A DNA stretch of 24,025 bases, taken from Pelargonium nanum. Taxonomy: Eukaryota; Streptophyta; Magnoliopsida; Geraniales; Geraniaceae. The notes below the pieces were generated by a model. It saw only the letters and a list, made by a program, of their open reading frames with translations, was not told the DNA's origin and did not search any database. The number at the start of each line of letters is the position of its first letter. Within the stretch, counting starts at the first letter, position 1. Shown here piece after piece: positions 1 to 11,100 of this stretch. Location: positions 1 through 24,025 of the forward strand of contig JAYMTF010001343.1 in NCBI GenBank assembly GCA_036897485.1, written 5' to 3'. Made by a program: the position numbers and the translations under genes.

Positions 1-134
1 AGTAGTAAAATGTTATGGAAACTAAAAAGTGTAGTCATGTGTTTTGGAACATTAGATGTGGGTAGTAGAATGTTATGGAAATTAAAAAGTGTAGTCATGT
101 GTTTTAGGACATCATAATAGGTAGTAATATGGAA
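1..134. repeat. Tandem repeat, about 60-bp unit, two full copies and a stub
   Basis: Two near-identical units start at 2 and 62. Each begins GTAGTA, continues with a shared ATGTTATGGAA block, and ends with a shared GTGTAGTCATGTGTTTT block. A third start (GTAGTAATATGGA) at 121 is a short stub. The array may extend left of the window. No coding potential is seen. Confidence 0.8.
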
Positions 135-614
135 TTTGCCCTTATTTAATATATCCTAAAATTTCAAGTAGTATCAATTTACAACACTATTTTGAATCCA
201 TATTCTAAAATTTATGAACTATTTTAAATTTAATAAAAGTTTATGAATGAGATTGACCAAATTGAGGAATTTAACGTTAATCTTGTTATAAAACCAAACT
301 TGGCACGGCTAGATTACCGCATATCCTTCAATTGTTTACCGTAATTACAAAACCAAAAAAAACAAGCCGCCAATCACAAATGCTTAATTGGATAAGAGAA
401 TTGCCGAGACCGAGTAGCAAAATAGGAAGCAGCTGGACTCGCGTGCGTCACTGTAGTAGAAACTAAATAAAAAACGGTGGGCATATTACAAAACTACTGC
501 TTCGCAATTCGCATCCTTTACATAAATAGATAAGGCTCGCTCGCTATTCTTCACTGTTCAGTATCAGTGTTGCTCAACAAGATATAGCGATACAGAGCAA
601 GTGCTCTTTGTTAA
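135..614 (+). promoter_or_regulatory. Upstream region and likely promoter of the YCF54 gene
   Basis: No gene is seen here. Promoter-like words upstream of the ATG at 615 are a CCAATCA box at 370-376, I-box/GATA words GATAAG at 391-396 and 529-534, and an AT-rich TATA-like ATAAATA at 522-528, about 90 bases before the ATG. I-boxes are common in promoters of light-regulated photosynthesis genes, which fits the gene, but the words are short and function is inferred only. Confidence 0.4.
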
Positions 615-2526
615 ATGCTAGCTTCAGCTATGGGATCTTCCTCCGCCGTCTCCATGGTGGCCACCGCCGCTCCGGCAGCTTTTCCCCGAGCACCGGCGCT
701 CCGGTTTCAGTCCTCGTCTCTGCGTAGCAATTGCACCTTCTTCTCGCCGCCGCATCGTCTCACTTCCGCCTTCAAAACCGCCGTTGCCGCTGTTGACTCT
801 TCCGATAAGCTCAGCTCCTCCGATCCGGCCGATAAGGTTCGTCTATTCTCTCCAATTGCATGAGCTCGTTCTCTTGTCCAGCAATTTTTATGAATATTGT
901 GCGAAAATTTGAACAAATTAGAGATTATTTGTGCTGTTTGGCATTGCAATTATTTCTTTTTGTCTTGTTGATCTTTGCGCATAGTTGGAGATCTGTTATG
1001 TAATTTCAAATGAATATGTATTTGTATATCACTTCCCAAACATAGTAAGTTAATTTGTTTGTGCGTTTGGATTATTAATATTTCTGGAATGAGAATGGAA
1101 ATGAGAATATTCCAAAGTCTTAGGTTGTGTTTGTATTAGGAATTTGTTCAGAAATGAGAATAAAAAATTGAAATGGTAATGAGATTCTTGTTTTCATATT
1201 TGAATTACAATATTTGGAATTCCATTTGGGAACAAAAGTTCTAATCCAAACACTATCTTATTGCAACTTTTTTCAATTATTGTCTAAGAGACTGAACTCT
1301 ATGCAGGAACAAGCTAACAAGTACTATTTTGTTGTTGCCAACGCGAAATTCATGCTGGACGAGGAGGAGCATTTCCAGGAGCAATTGTTTGAGCGGCGCC
1401 GTCTCTATAGTGAGCGCAACAAAGAACAGGACTTCTGGCTTGTGATTGAGCCCAAGTTCTTGGACAAATTTCCAAACATCACCAAGAGACTAGGCAGACC
1501 TGCTGTTGCTCTGGTCTCTACTAATCGCTCCTGGATCACGTAAGTTTACAACTTAGTATCTCACTGGATCTTAAGTGCTTGTGTGTTTGTTACATATTCT
1601 GAAGATCATGGTGTAACACTCTTTTGGTAACTATTTTAGGAACATGAGTAATTTAAACATTTCAAACTATTTTACACAGTGAAGTTAAGTGAATGGGAAC
1701 TAGCAAACTTGGTATACATGACAATAATATTTAGTTAGATGGCTCTGAGATTTTTAGCGTGCTAGCTATTTGAAAGAGAATCTCAATAGAACACAATTTT
1801 ATGCTTACTTCCCCACTTTGTAGAGTTCCTAGGAGTAGATGTTACTTCGGAAGGGGGAGAAGTATCCGAGTGGAAGATTCCAAAGACCTTTGTTAAAGGA
1901 TTCGTGTAGCCAACTCCAATTTTGTTTGAGAAATGGCTTGGTTGTTCTTGTTGTTATCCTATTTCTAAGTTCGTGAATTAGATAAAGCTTTGAGAGATAT
2001 GTCGGATTCAAAAGGCTGGGCATGAGCCTTTCCCTCTCCCACAATAATCATTGAATCCATGACCTCCAACCCCTTAAACTGCAAAGGATTGAGCCTATTA
2101 ACTGTTTATCAGAAGGCTCATGTATTGGTGGTAATCCAGACCGATTGAAACCTATCGTGGACAAAATGATATCTAAATCTTAAGGTGGTTTTGTTCAAAG
2201 TAGACGTTTATTTTGCTTCTTCGTAAAGAATATAAACAGGGGGGGGGGGGTCAGATTTCGCGACATTTACTTCTATTACACGAGAATTTGAAATTGCTTA
2301 CGTATATTTTCCCCTATAATGTATTGGCAGGTTTATGAAGTTGAGACTGGACCGAGTTTTATCAGATAGCTACGAAGCTGAAACTTTAGAAGAAGCATTA
2401 GCCTCGAATCCTACCGTTATAAAGTTTGAGAAGCCGGACAAATGGGTTGCGCCCTACCCAAAGTATGAATCCGGATGGTGGGAGACTTTCTTGCCCTTTG
2501 CAGCACCGAAAGAGGCACAAGTGTAA
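615..2526 (+). CDS. YCF54: YCF54-type plastid protein, cyclase accessory factor of chlorophyll synthesis
   Basis: Exons are 615-836, 1307-1539 and 2331-2526, giving 216 aa; all introns are GT..AG. Residues 1 to about 70 are rich in Ser, Ala and Arg with almost no acidic residues early on, as in a chloroplast transit peptide. The Ycf54 domain runs from about residue 78 to 205, with motifs YYFVVANAKFML, FERRRLYSE, DFWLVIEPKF and RPAVALVSTNR, then FMKLRLDRV across the last splice. I recognise the family from these motifs. Family members (LCAA in tobacco, Ycf54 in cyanobacteria) bind and stabilise the aerobic Mg-protoporphyrin IX monomethyl ester cyclase, which forms the fifth ring of chlorophyll. 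The start could be M1 at 615 or M6 at 630; both keep the leader. The gene is convergent with the next one. The plastid location is inferred from the leader. Confidence 0.93.
837..1306 (+). other. YCF54 intron 1, with MITE-like insert
   Basis: Phase-0 intron with donor GTTCGT and acceptor TATGCAG. About 190 bases (1063-1253) are bounded by a short inverted repeat: GCGTTTGGATTA on the left and TAATCCAAACAC on the right (11 of 12 complementary). The inside is rich in GAATGAGAAT-type words. This may be a small non-autonomous DNA transposon; no clear target duplication was found. An ATG-started open frame running into exon 2 from 1214 is intron readthrough, not a separate gene. Confidence 0.4.
1830..1960 (+). 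mobile_element. Decayed 3' tail of an RTE-type LINE in YCF54 intron 2
   Basis: The block at 1896-1957 (AAAGGATTCGTGTAGCC, then GAGAAATGGCTTGGTTGTT ending in a GTT-repeat tail) closely matches 12690-12751 in ATM3 intron 14, where coding remnants of a LINE reverse transcriptase precede it. GTT-rich 3' ends of this kind are known from plant RTE-clade LINEs. Only the tail is recognisable; the left border is a guess. Confidence 0.55.
2239..2250. repeat. Poly-G run, 12 bases
   Basis: An uninterrupted run of 12 G lies in YCF54 intron 2, about 80 bases upstream of the acceptor at 2330. Length may vary between individuals or be affected by sequencing error. Confidence 0.9.
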
Positions 2527-3153
2527 AACATTTTTACGTTCCCTCGAGACCTAGGCCTTTTTTTCCCTCTCTCCTATTCTTTTCATATTGAGTAGCAGTG
2601 AAGTTGGTTAAGATTGAATGTAAGTTAGAAGTAAAGATGATACTTAACATTGAGGTTAGTTACAAGAAGTTAATATGTAGAGCTGTTTTTCTGAATTAGT
2701 ATCATGGCATTTCATCTCTATCTGGATCTTACAGATACTTCTTCGGTTTCAAAACGAGTGTCACTTAACAAAACACAAGCTTGGGAAACTTATAAAATGA
2801 TCGATAATGTATCCTCACTTGGTTCACTTCGTTAAAACCAACATGCATTTCGAGTAGAATCACAATGATTTTGCCATAACTATACCCGGCAATGCAGGCC
2901 CGAACCTGCAACCCGTATTATGAAGTAAACTCGAAGAAAAATGAAGTTAATCAATTTCACGAGATCTTGACATCGAAACTATCAATTGCGAGCCCATCAA
3001 CCTTCACATCCCACAGAAAAACAAATATATAGCCCATATCTTGTAATTGTAGAGTCAAAATAAAATCACTATGCTTTAAGAATTTATAGTTTTGCATCTG
3101 GGACAGTGTTTGTTTATACAGCAGAGACCAAAGCCTTAAAACAATTGTTGAAG
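2527..3153. other. Convergent 3' flank between YCF54 and the minus-strand plastid gene
   Basis: This 627-base stretch must hold both 3' UTRs. No canonical AATAAA word for either gene sits close to its stop codon. I see no RNA gene, long repeat or credible open frame here. Confidence 0.6.
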
Positions 3154-4335
3154 CTAGTTGCTCAATGCTCCTTCTGTTAGTCCTGCAGCTTCTTTCAGTG
3201 GCCTCCACACCACTTTTCGCCTATATCATAATCAATAACACGAGTTATTGGTACGTACAACTTTATATCTGACAATGCAGGCCGCGAGGCTGAACAGATC
3301 GAACCAAAAATGCATATATCCTAACAAACGAGTTATTGTTATCTTGAAACCTACCAGTTTCCACACTCGGCAATGACTCTCACTTTAGGACGGAGCTCGG
3401 GAAGTATAGCAAGAAACTGCAATTCCGCTTTTGAGAGAACCTGTTGCAATTTGTGAACCGATGAGTAACCGTGTTATATACTGAACTAAGGTAGTGATTG
3501 GATTAAATTGTCTCAAAAAACATTGCGACTGAGATTCTCGTTTCTGAACAAAAATTCTTATTCAAAAGAGTTCGAGGTTAGTGACCTTGGCTTCAATCAC
3601 CCAAACTATGAGTCCTTTGGCATTAGGAGGCAGTACTGAGAGCCTAAAATCAACCTCTGGTGGAAAATACCATCTAGCTATTGGTTGCTTCCCAACGTGT
3701 GCCTGATCAAGATAAAGACACCAATAATAATTAAAGAAACTAAAGCAAGTTGTCAATCGTGATGGGGCGTGACATGTCATAACTGTTGATCTTGTCGTGT
3801 GAAACGTGTTATGTCGTGTCAACAAAATTAGCTTATGCACAGTTTGTAATGGCACATATAGACGCAATCAATACAACACTAACACGACACGCACACACAA
3901 ATTGTTAGTACTAGTACATACCGGGCAGACTGGGTGGACTTTGGTGAGAGTGGTCTCAGGATCTCCCAGGCCCCGAGCCGAGAGATCAAGAAAATAGTAT
4001 CCCTGATACCTGAGACGGGTGAAGTACCTGCCCTCGTAGCCTCCCTCGTGCGGGGTGTAAATGGCCAACGACTTGTGCTCTTCCACATCCGACAACCATT
4101 TTCCCAAGTCGAATTTAGCCAAATCTCCCCCTATAAAATCCTGAATTCCCCATCCATCTTCACTCTCACTATCAGTGCTCTCATTGCTGCACATTACTAG
4201 TCCATTTCTAGGCTTTCTCGTCGTTGCGTTGTTTCCGAAAATTCCTAGGCGCAGCTGATTCTGGCGTAGATGATTCGTTTTGCGTAGCGCAGTACTAGGT
4301 GCTGCATAATAGAAACAGCTTGTAGCTGCTACCAT
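3154..4335 (-). CDS. Conserved plastid-targeted protein of unassigned function
   Basis: Minus-strand exons are 4335-3922, 3702-3586, 3440-3355 and 3220-3154, giving 227 aa; all introns are GT..AG, and exon 2 ends at a weak donor (GTCACT). Residues 1 to about 48 are basic and Ser/Thr-rich without acidic residues, ending near a VMCS motif, and look like a chloroplast transit peptide. An acidic Ser/Glu stretch follows. From about residue 60 the protein is one conserved block with motifs WGIQDFIGGDL, IYTPHEGGYEGRY, YFLDLSARGLGDPETTL, VHPVCPAHVGKQPIARWYFPP and RVIAECGNWR. There is no membrane span and no catalytic motif I can name. Such a compact, highly conserved green-lineage protein suggests a plastid assembly or accessory factor. 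I have a vague memory that a plant relative has been tied to photosystem I assembly, but cannot confirm this. Structure is well supported; function is open. Confidence 0.85.
3755..3905. repeat. CGTGTC-rich degenerate repeat in intron 1 of the minus-strand plastid gene
   Basis: The first intron (3703-3921) contains repeated words such as TTGTCGTGTGAAACGTG, TATGTCGTGTCAAC and, in opposite orientation, AACACGACACG. Similar words occur at 15831-15957. These resemble the CGTGTC-rich non-autonomous repeats scattered through many dicot genomes. Borders are not clear. Confidence 0.35.
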
Positions 4336-4793
4336 TGTGTTCTTTGTAGTGTGTAGTGTTGTTTTGGTTATGGTTATGGTTAAGTCAATTTATTGAATGA
4401 TCCTAAGGTGTATATGTATGGTGTGGTGGAGAAAGAATCAAAGAAATAAGATAAGGATACTACTACGCAACTCCTCCCATTTTGTTCTGTCTTTTTGTGA
4501 CATGGACTAGTTTGAAGCATAAATTTGTACCAATTTTTCATGATTTCTTTCCCTCTTACAAGATTTCAATTTACCATGTTACCTTAAAAAACAGAAGATT
4601 ATAACAACTCACCTTATTATGTGCGACAATGTTTTTGTTAGGATAATAAATAAAAAACTGTAAATTTGAAGATTTCAGCCGTTATGTCAATAAACCAATC
4701 AAATAATCAAAGGGTAAAGACATGATGTGTAGCATAAGAGCTACACGGCGTGGGAACCCATTATCCTTCATATGACATAACACGAAGGACATG

Positions 4794-4808
4794 CCACACG
4801 ACGTGTGG
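4794..4808. promoter_or_regulatory. Perfect dyad CCACACG-A-CGTGTGG
   Basis: Two 7-base arms with a single-base centre form a perfect inverted repeat holding two CGTG cores. A second dyad, CATGCC at 4790-4795 with GGCATG at 4824-4829, encloses it. It could bind a dimeric bZIP or bHLH factor, or be chance; only the symmetry is seen. Confidence 0.4.
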
Positions 4809-5433
4809 TCTCTTGCACTACACGGCATGTGGTGATCTATATTCATCCAAGTAAACTATTGTGAACCCCATAGCACTCTAGCCATGGTCTCCAATTCAAA
4901 AGCCCCACGATGTGTTACACAAATGAAGTAGGCGTCCATAAGACATGAGAACAACTTATATCGCACGAATAAAGTACACTGGATCCCACGTCAAACAAGA
5001 AGGCGGTTGGTCAGCACGCCCACTTTCGACAACTATGTTGACACTTTCCCCACTTACATCAAAGGAGACACGATTTTAAAGATGCGAACACATCGTTATC
5101 ATTCAACATAAATTAAAGATTGCATCATCACTCGCTATGAGTATAAATAAAATACTTCAAAATTTGATGAGATCTGATTGATTCACTTGTAGAGATTTTA
5201 TTGTCGTGCACTAACACTGGTTACCCACCAGAAGTGTGTTCTTCCATCTCAAACTATAGCGAACAAAATTTAAATCTCTCAATCAATACAAATAATCTTC
5301 ATAAAAAACCATAAAAAGTTGAGTTTTTGTCATTTTGCAAAAAGCAAAAAACGAAAAATAAATTGGGGACATTTTTCACTATTCCTCTCTTCTTCTTCTT
5401 CCTCCTCCTCCTTTTATTGATGCTTGTCCAAAA

Positions 5434-5440
5434 TATATAA
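5434..5440 (+). promoter_or_regulatory. TATA box of ATM3
   Basis: TATATAA lies 111 bases before the ATG at 5551, a usual plant spacing allowing a 5' UTR of about 80 bases. A CT-rich tract (5383-5414) lies just upstream. Confidence 0.55.
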
Positions 5441-5550
5441 ATCAGAAAAATTAAATGCTAGGGTTATTTTCCAAGTCAAAATGTATAACTAGAAGAGAAC
5501 TATAATATTATATGCGTCGTTGAGCGCTAGATAGAGAAGAGGAAATAAAA

Positions 5551-8140
5551 ATGAGTAGCGCGTCGAGGAGGTGCTACAAAGCTGGAGAGATGATCCTCCA
5601 GTCAGTTCGCAGCAACACCTGCAGATGCAACAGCTATAATCGCATAATTTCTAGAAGATTCCGAAGCAATAGCTATGTAGAATTCTCAGCCATTACCAGT
5701 AATCGGAGCCGGAATCGGAATCGGAATCGGAGTCGAATTGTTCCCAATCTCAATGCCTTCCTGTCGGATTCATCTTCCTCTGCATCGCCTTCTCGTCACG
5801 TACCGGTTTGTTCTTCGATGAAACCTTGTTGTTGTTCTTGTTTCGGATTCGTTTACTGTTCAGTCATTGATTTGGAAATTTTGTTGTGAATCGTTACTAG
5901 AAGGCTATGCAGAATGGCCGATTGTTGTTTTCGACCTCCACAGCCTCAAGCGGAGCTTCTCCGAGTCCAGAACAGAGTTCATCAGTTTCGAAACCACCTT
6001 CTTCTGCTGCTTCTTCCAAGGAACATGTTGCGGACATGAAGATTCTTCGCACTCTTGCTAGTTACTTGTGGATGAAAGATAATTTTGAATTTCGTTTACG
6101 AGTCATCACTGCTTTGGGATTCTTGATTGGCGCCAAGGTCAAATCCTGAAATTTTCTGTTTGGTTCACTTGATTTGGCTGTAAATTTGTTTCAACATTTT
6201 CATTTTCTAAGCTATCTTCAGGTTCTAAATGCTTTTCTGTTTGGTTCACTTTACTCGGTTGTAAATTTGTTTCGCCATTTTCATTTTGTGTGCTCTCTTC
6301 AGGTTCTAAATGTTCAGGTGCCTTTCCTATTCAAGCTTGCTGTTGATTGGTTAACTACTGCAACTGGCAATGCTACCTCTCTTGCTTCCTTCACTACTGC
6401 AAATTCCGCTACATTAGCTCTTTTCGCAACTCCGGCTGCTGTTTTGATTGGATATGGGATTGCACGCACAGGCGCTGCTGCTTTTAATGGTACTTCACAA
6501 ATTAGGTTAATTGCTTATTCATTCCAATTACTTTAATCAACTGCATATGGATGCTAGTATTCTCCACTTTTGTTTTGTTACTGTTTTATTGCGCCAAAAA
6601 ATAAGGTTACATCAATTGTTCATCTAATTTCATTTGATCATTATGGCAGAATTGCGGACTGCCGTGTTTTCTAAGGTGGCATTGCGAACTATTCGTTCAG
6701 TGTCTCGGAAGGTATGATAAAATTTACCAACTGTATGTATAGTGGCATCTTCTAAGACTAGAAATACTTCTATATATACATGACTATTCTGTTACAACCC
6801 TTGCTAGTATTAAATCCAACATCTTTTTCTGCATCATTCTCGCACATCCTTTCTATCTAATCTACCTATTAGATGTCTGGATGACTTTCAGCTGGTTTAC
6901 ATCCTTATTCCATCCACTTGACTTATGTAGTTTTGCAGGTCTTTTCACATTTGCATGTTCTCGACCTTCGTTATCATCTAAGGTATTTTTTCTAGATGCC
7001 TTCTCTGCAGGATTTTATTCTCAGTATTAGTCCTGTTTGTACAGTATAGTGTATATTTATGTAAAACATTTAAGGGTGAAGCTTTGACACTCCTACAGAT
7101 TGCTTTATGCTTGTAAGTTTTATAGTTAGTAATGACTTATCATCGTGCCAAGATGATTCCATTCACTATTGAATAATATTTGTAATGAAAGTTTTTCCTG
7201 TTTTCTGTTAGTGGCTATGGTAATATTTAAACTAAAGTTGAAGTGCGGATCTTGTTTTATATGGAACTGTACCATTGTAAGATATCAGTAGTTCAAATTA
7301 TATGATAAGTTTGATTTAAATTATTCATTGCTGATGCATACAGTGTAGTTGGGTTTTCCAATTAACACAGAAGGAAATATTAATTCAAAACCAATTCTTT
7401 GACAACCTGTCACATCTTCAGCTAAGTTATCTGTTAAAATGAAAGTTGATGCTCTTAAAGAGAATGAGTGAAACAAATAACGTTTTAGATTCATACGTGG
7501 TATGAATCCTACATGGCTCGTCTGAGTCTCTGAAGCACTATCTAGTAAAAAATGATTATTGGACAGAAGTTAAGAAAAGAACATTTTCAATTTGTATCTG
7601 ACCATCGTGTTGTAACACATCATTTTTTTAATTATTTTTTTTATGATAATAATGTCCGTGCTCATCATAACCGTTTTCCTTCTAATATAATTTACTTCAT
7701 GTAGTTACATACTATTGCTTCTGTTTCTTACTTGGTTGTTTATACATAGTCGAGAAACAGGTGCACTAAATAGAATAATTGATCGTGGTAGCCGTGCAAT
7801 AAATTTTATCCTCTCGTCCATGGTGTTCAATGTTGTGCCCACTATTTTAGAGGTATGAATCTTCCATTCATTGTAGTTAGCCACTTGCAAATATGATGGT
7901 AGCTATTAGTGGCATTTAATCTTTAATTTCTAATTAGTATATTAGAACTTGATGTTTCCCCTTCAGTTTCTTATTTCTTAACAAGTCCAAGAGCTTGACA
8001 TTATCCTCCCAGATATCTATGGTATCAGGTATACTAGCATACAAATTTGGAGCACCTTTTGCTTGGATCACATCACTTTCAGTTGCTGCATATATTGCTT
8101 TTACATTGTCTGTGACACAGGTGCTCTCTCTCTCGCTCTA

Positions 8141-8182
<42 letters not shown>

Positions 8183-11100
8183 ACCTTAGTTCTTTTAATT
8201 TCTATTTTAAAAAAAATATATTTTTTTACATTTGCACATAACTTTTCCATTTTTTTTTTCACCAGTGGAGGACTAAGTTCAGGAAAGCTATGAATAAAGC
8301 AGATAATGATGCAAGTACAAGGGCAATTGATTCACTTATCAACTATGAGGTGAGTTGTGTTGCGTATTTTCTGAATGCTTTTCCCTTGTTGTTTGATGTC
8401 TTATTGTCCCTCTTCATGCCTGATAGCACTTTTTCCATGACATGGCCTCATTTAGTTTTGCTTTATCTCTACTTTTTCAGACAGTCAAATATTTCAACAA
8501 TGAAGTTTTTGAGGTTGAAAAATACGATGAGTTCTTAAAGAGTAAGTCTTATGAATTATACTAATTCTTTGTATATGTATAGTTAATAAACATGAACAGA
8601 TCATATACTTGAATAACTGAAAAAATGTCAGCAACTGAAGTTAGTGTCTCATCAGTCATCACCACAAGAACTTGTAAAGGCCTTAAATGACTCACCACAT
8701 ATGAAATGTTGGTATCGTGTGCTTCACATGGTTTGATTAAGCCAACCCCATCTTGTTTCACTAGGGGTAATTTCTCTGTCATCCAAATTTGACACCGGTC
8801 AAAGTTCTGACTTTGTCTTTTTAGATGGAACGCAATGTGTTTGGGACTATTATGGCCTTTGCTCCTTAATTTGTTTTCATGCATTAGTTGCATGTGGCAT
8901 TTCAAAGAAGCATGTCATTTAATTAGATAACACAGAAAGAAGTGCAAGAGGGAGAATCATAAAAACAAAAAAAGAAGAGGGATATTGGGCTTATGCTTGT
9001 GCAAGAAAAGTTGCCAACTGCTAACCCAATTCAATGGACCCCTTCAACATGTCGAGAAGCCAATGCTTGCAAGCTAATTAAAAATATGTATTAAGAATTC
9101 TGTGTAAAAAATATGGATGCTCCTCTACCCCACAATCTTTGAACCTCTCAAGTAAAGTGCTTCCCAAAAGTTGAACAAGATCTTACCAACATTTTGAATT
9201 GAGTGTCCTTACCACGAGCTATCTTTAGGTGACTTGAACTTATTGTTATTCCAGATCACAGTAATATGATTTAATGATCTTTATGATGTACTCTCATTTT
9301 TTCAATTTATTTGTTGATTCTTTTTGGTTGATTCTTGGTTCTGTTTCAGGGTATGAAGATGCTGCCTTGAAGACACAACGCAGTCTTGCCTCTCTGAACT
9401 TTGGTCAAAATGTGATATTTAGCACAGCTCTGTCAACTGCTATGGTGTTGTGTTCTCAAGGGATCATGAATGGAGAGATGACAGTTGGTGATCTGGTAAA
9501 AATCACTACTTTTGGCACTCACTTGGTATAAGATTTGTTTGTCATGAATGATGATGGTCATAAAAATTGTATAATTGGCCACACAGGTTATGGTAAATGG
9601 GCTTCTCTTCCAGCTGTCTCTACCTCTTAATTTCCTGGGCAGTGTTTATCGTGAGACCATTCAGAGCCTTGTTGACATGAAATCCATGTTCCAGTTGCTG
9701 GAGGTAATTATAAGGAACTCTAAAGAAATCGTGCTCTTCAGATCTGAAGGGCTTCACAAAGTTTCTTTTTGTTATGTGTTTCTACAATTATAGTTTACTC
9801 ATCTCCTTGGTCCTAAATCCTTCAGTTCATGTATATGGCCTGGAATAAACATGTTATCATATTGTTGTTTTTACTGGATTATAATTTAGAACTGAGAAAT
9901 ACCTTGAAAAATGTTTGCCTTCTCTTTACCTGAATTTATTTCCGACCTTTTTTATTAACTCTTTAGATGAATACTATTCTCTTCTTCCTGAAGAATAGTT
10001 TCTTTTTTGTACTTCATTATATCCTAGTTTCGTGTTCTACCTGATATATCCATTCAGTTTTTTCTTTCATCAGGAGAGGGCTGAAATTAGTGATAAAGAA
10101 GATGCACAGCCTCTGAAGTTTAATGGAGGCAGCATTGAGTTCGACAATGTACACTTTAGGTAGTTAACTGTTTTCTATATTATCCACATAATATGGTGAT
10201 GTATATGGGTTATGTTTGTTAACAATTATTCTTGTATGGATTAAAATAGGTTGCCGGGTTTCAAACATTAAGTGAGTGAACTGCTTTGGGTTGGGTTTTG
10301 AACAGTTTTACTGACAATTTTGCTTCTTGTTTTCATTGTGCTACTTGTCATCTGTCTGCAATTGTATTGTAGCTAGAGGGTGAACTAATTCTATTGCTTT
10401 GAGTTATTTTTCTTTTGATTGTTGATTGCTTTGTTCTATCTTATATCTTCACCACTATGTTTTTTTCCTATCGTTTATTTGCTTTCTGTTGCAATATTCT
10501 TTCATGGTAATAATAGTCTTCTCTAGTTTTTGTTTTGGTCCGGAAAACAATCTTCATATCCAATGTCAGGTCTTCATGTTATTTTTTACATTCTTATTGG
10601 ACCATCTCAACTGTACTTTGTTGTTGCTCATGTTCTCAATTGAAACTTATGGAATTATTTGTAATGCTTATTCATATTATTATTGCATATTTTAAAATTG
10701 TCAAGTATTGTCGGGTGGATTTAATTGAACTATACAGCAGATTTTTTAAATCTTATTAGGATTATTTTATTTCCTTGTAAATTGCTTGCGCTTCAAATTT
10801 ATTTTGCATGTTGCAGTTATTTATCTGAAAGAAAGATACTTGATGGGATATCTTTTGCTGTACCAGCTGGAAAAAGTGTGGCTATTGTTGGAACCAGTGG
10901 AAGTGGTAAGATGGCTATTCACTTGACCTGGCTATCTGTCTTCGTTTTTCGACATGAAATGATTTATTTCCTTTAGCTGCCTAGCCATGGTTTTTTCAGT
11001 TATCCCTTTATGTCAATGTTAAAATGCTTTATGGAAACAAGGGATTGTTGTGTGCTTAGTGTTCGACTTGCCAATGCATTAATTAGGCTCATAACTTATG

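Larger units (their letters stand above)
4336..5550. promoter_or_regulatory. Divergent intergenic region between the plastid gene and ATM3
   Basis: 1,215 bases separate two start codons pointing away from each other, so the region must carry both promoters. No gene is seen. On the minus side a weak TATA-like word (CATATA, complement of 4411-4416) lies about 80 bases before the ATG. In the middle, 4790-4829 has nested dyads. Near ATM3 there is a pyrimidine tract (5383-5414) and a TATA box. Confidence 0.5.

Noticed and set aside
1829-2044. Minus-strand open frame of 71 codons
   Set aside because: It lies in YCF54 intron 2, antisense over a LINE tail, and shows no motif.
2880-2930. Possible tRNA-like 3' part (GGCCCGAACCTGCAAC)
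   Set aside because: No matching acceptor stem, D arm or anticodon arm could be built around it.
3934-4200. Plus-strand open frame of 88 codons
   Set aside because: It is the antisense shadow of exon 1 of the minus-strand plastid gene.
8561-8905. 114-codon minus-strand frame in ATM3 intron 9
   Set aside because: No recognisable domain or leader; a chance frame in an intron.
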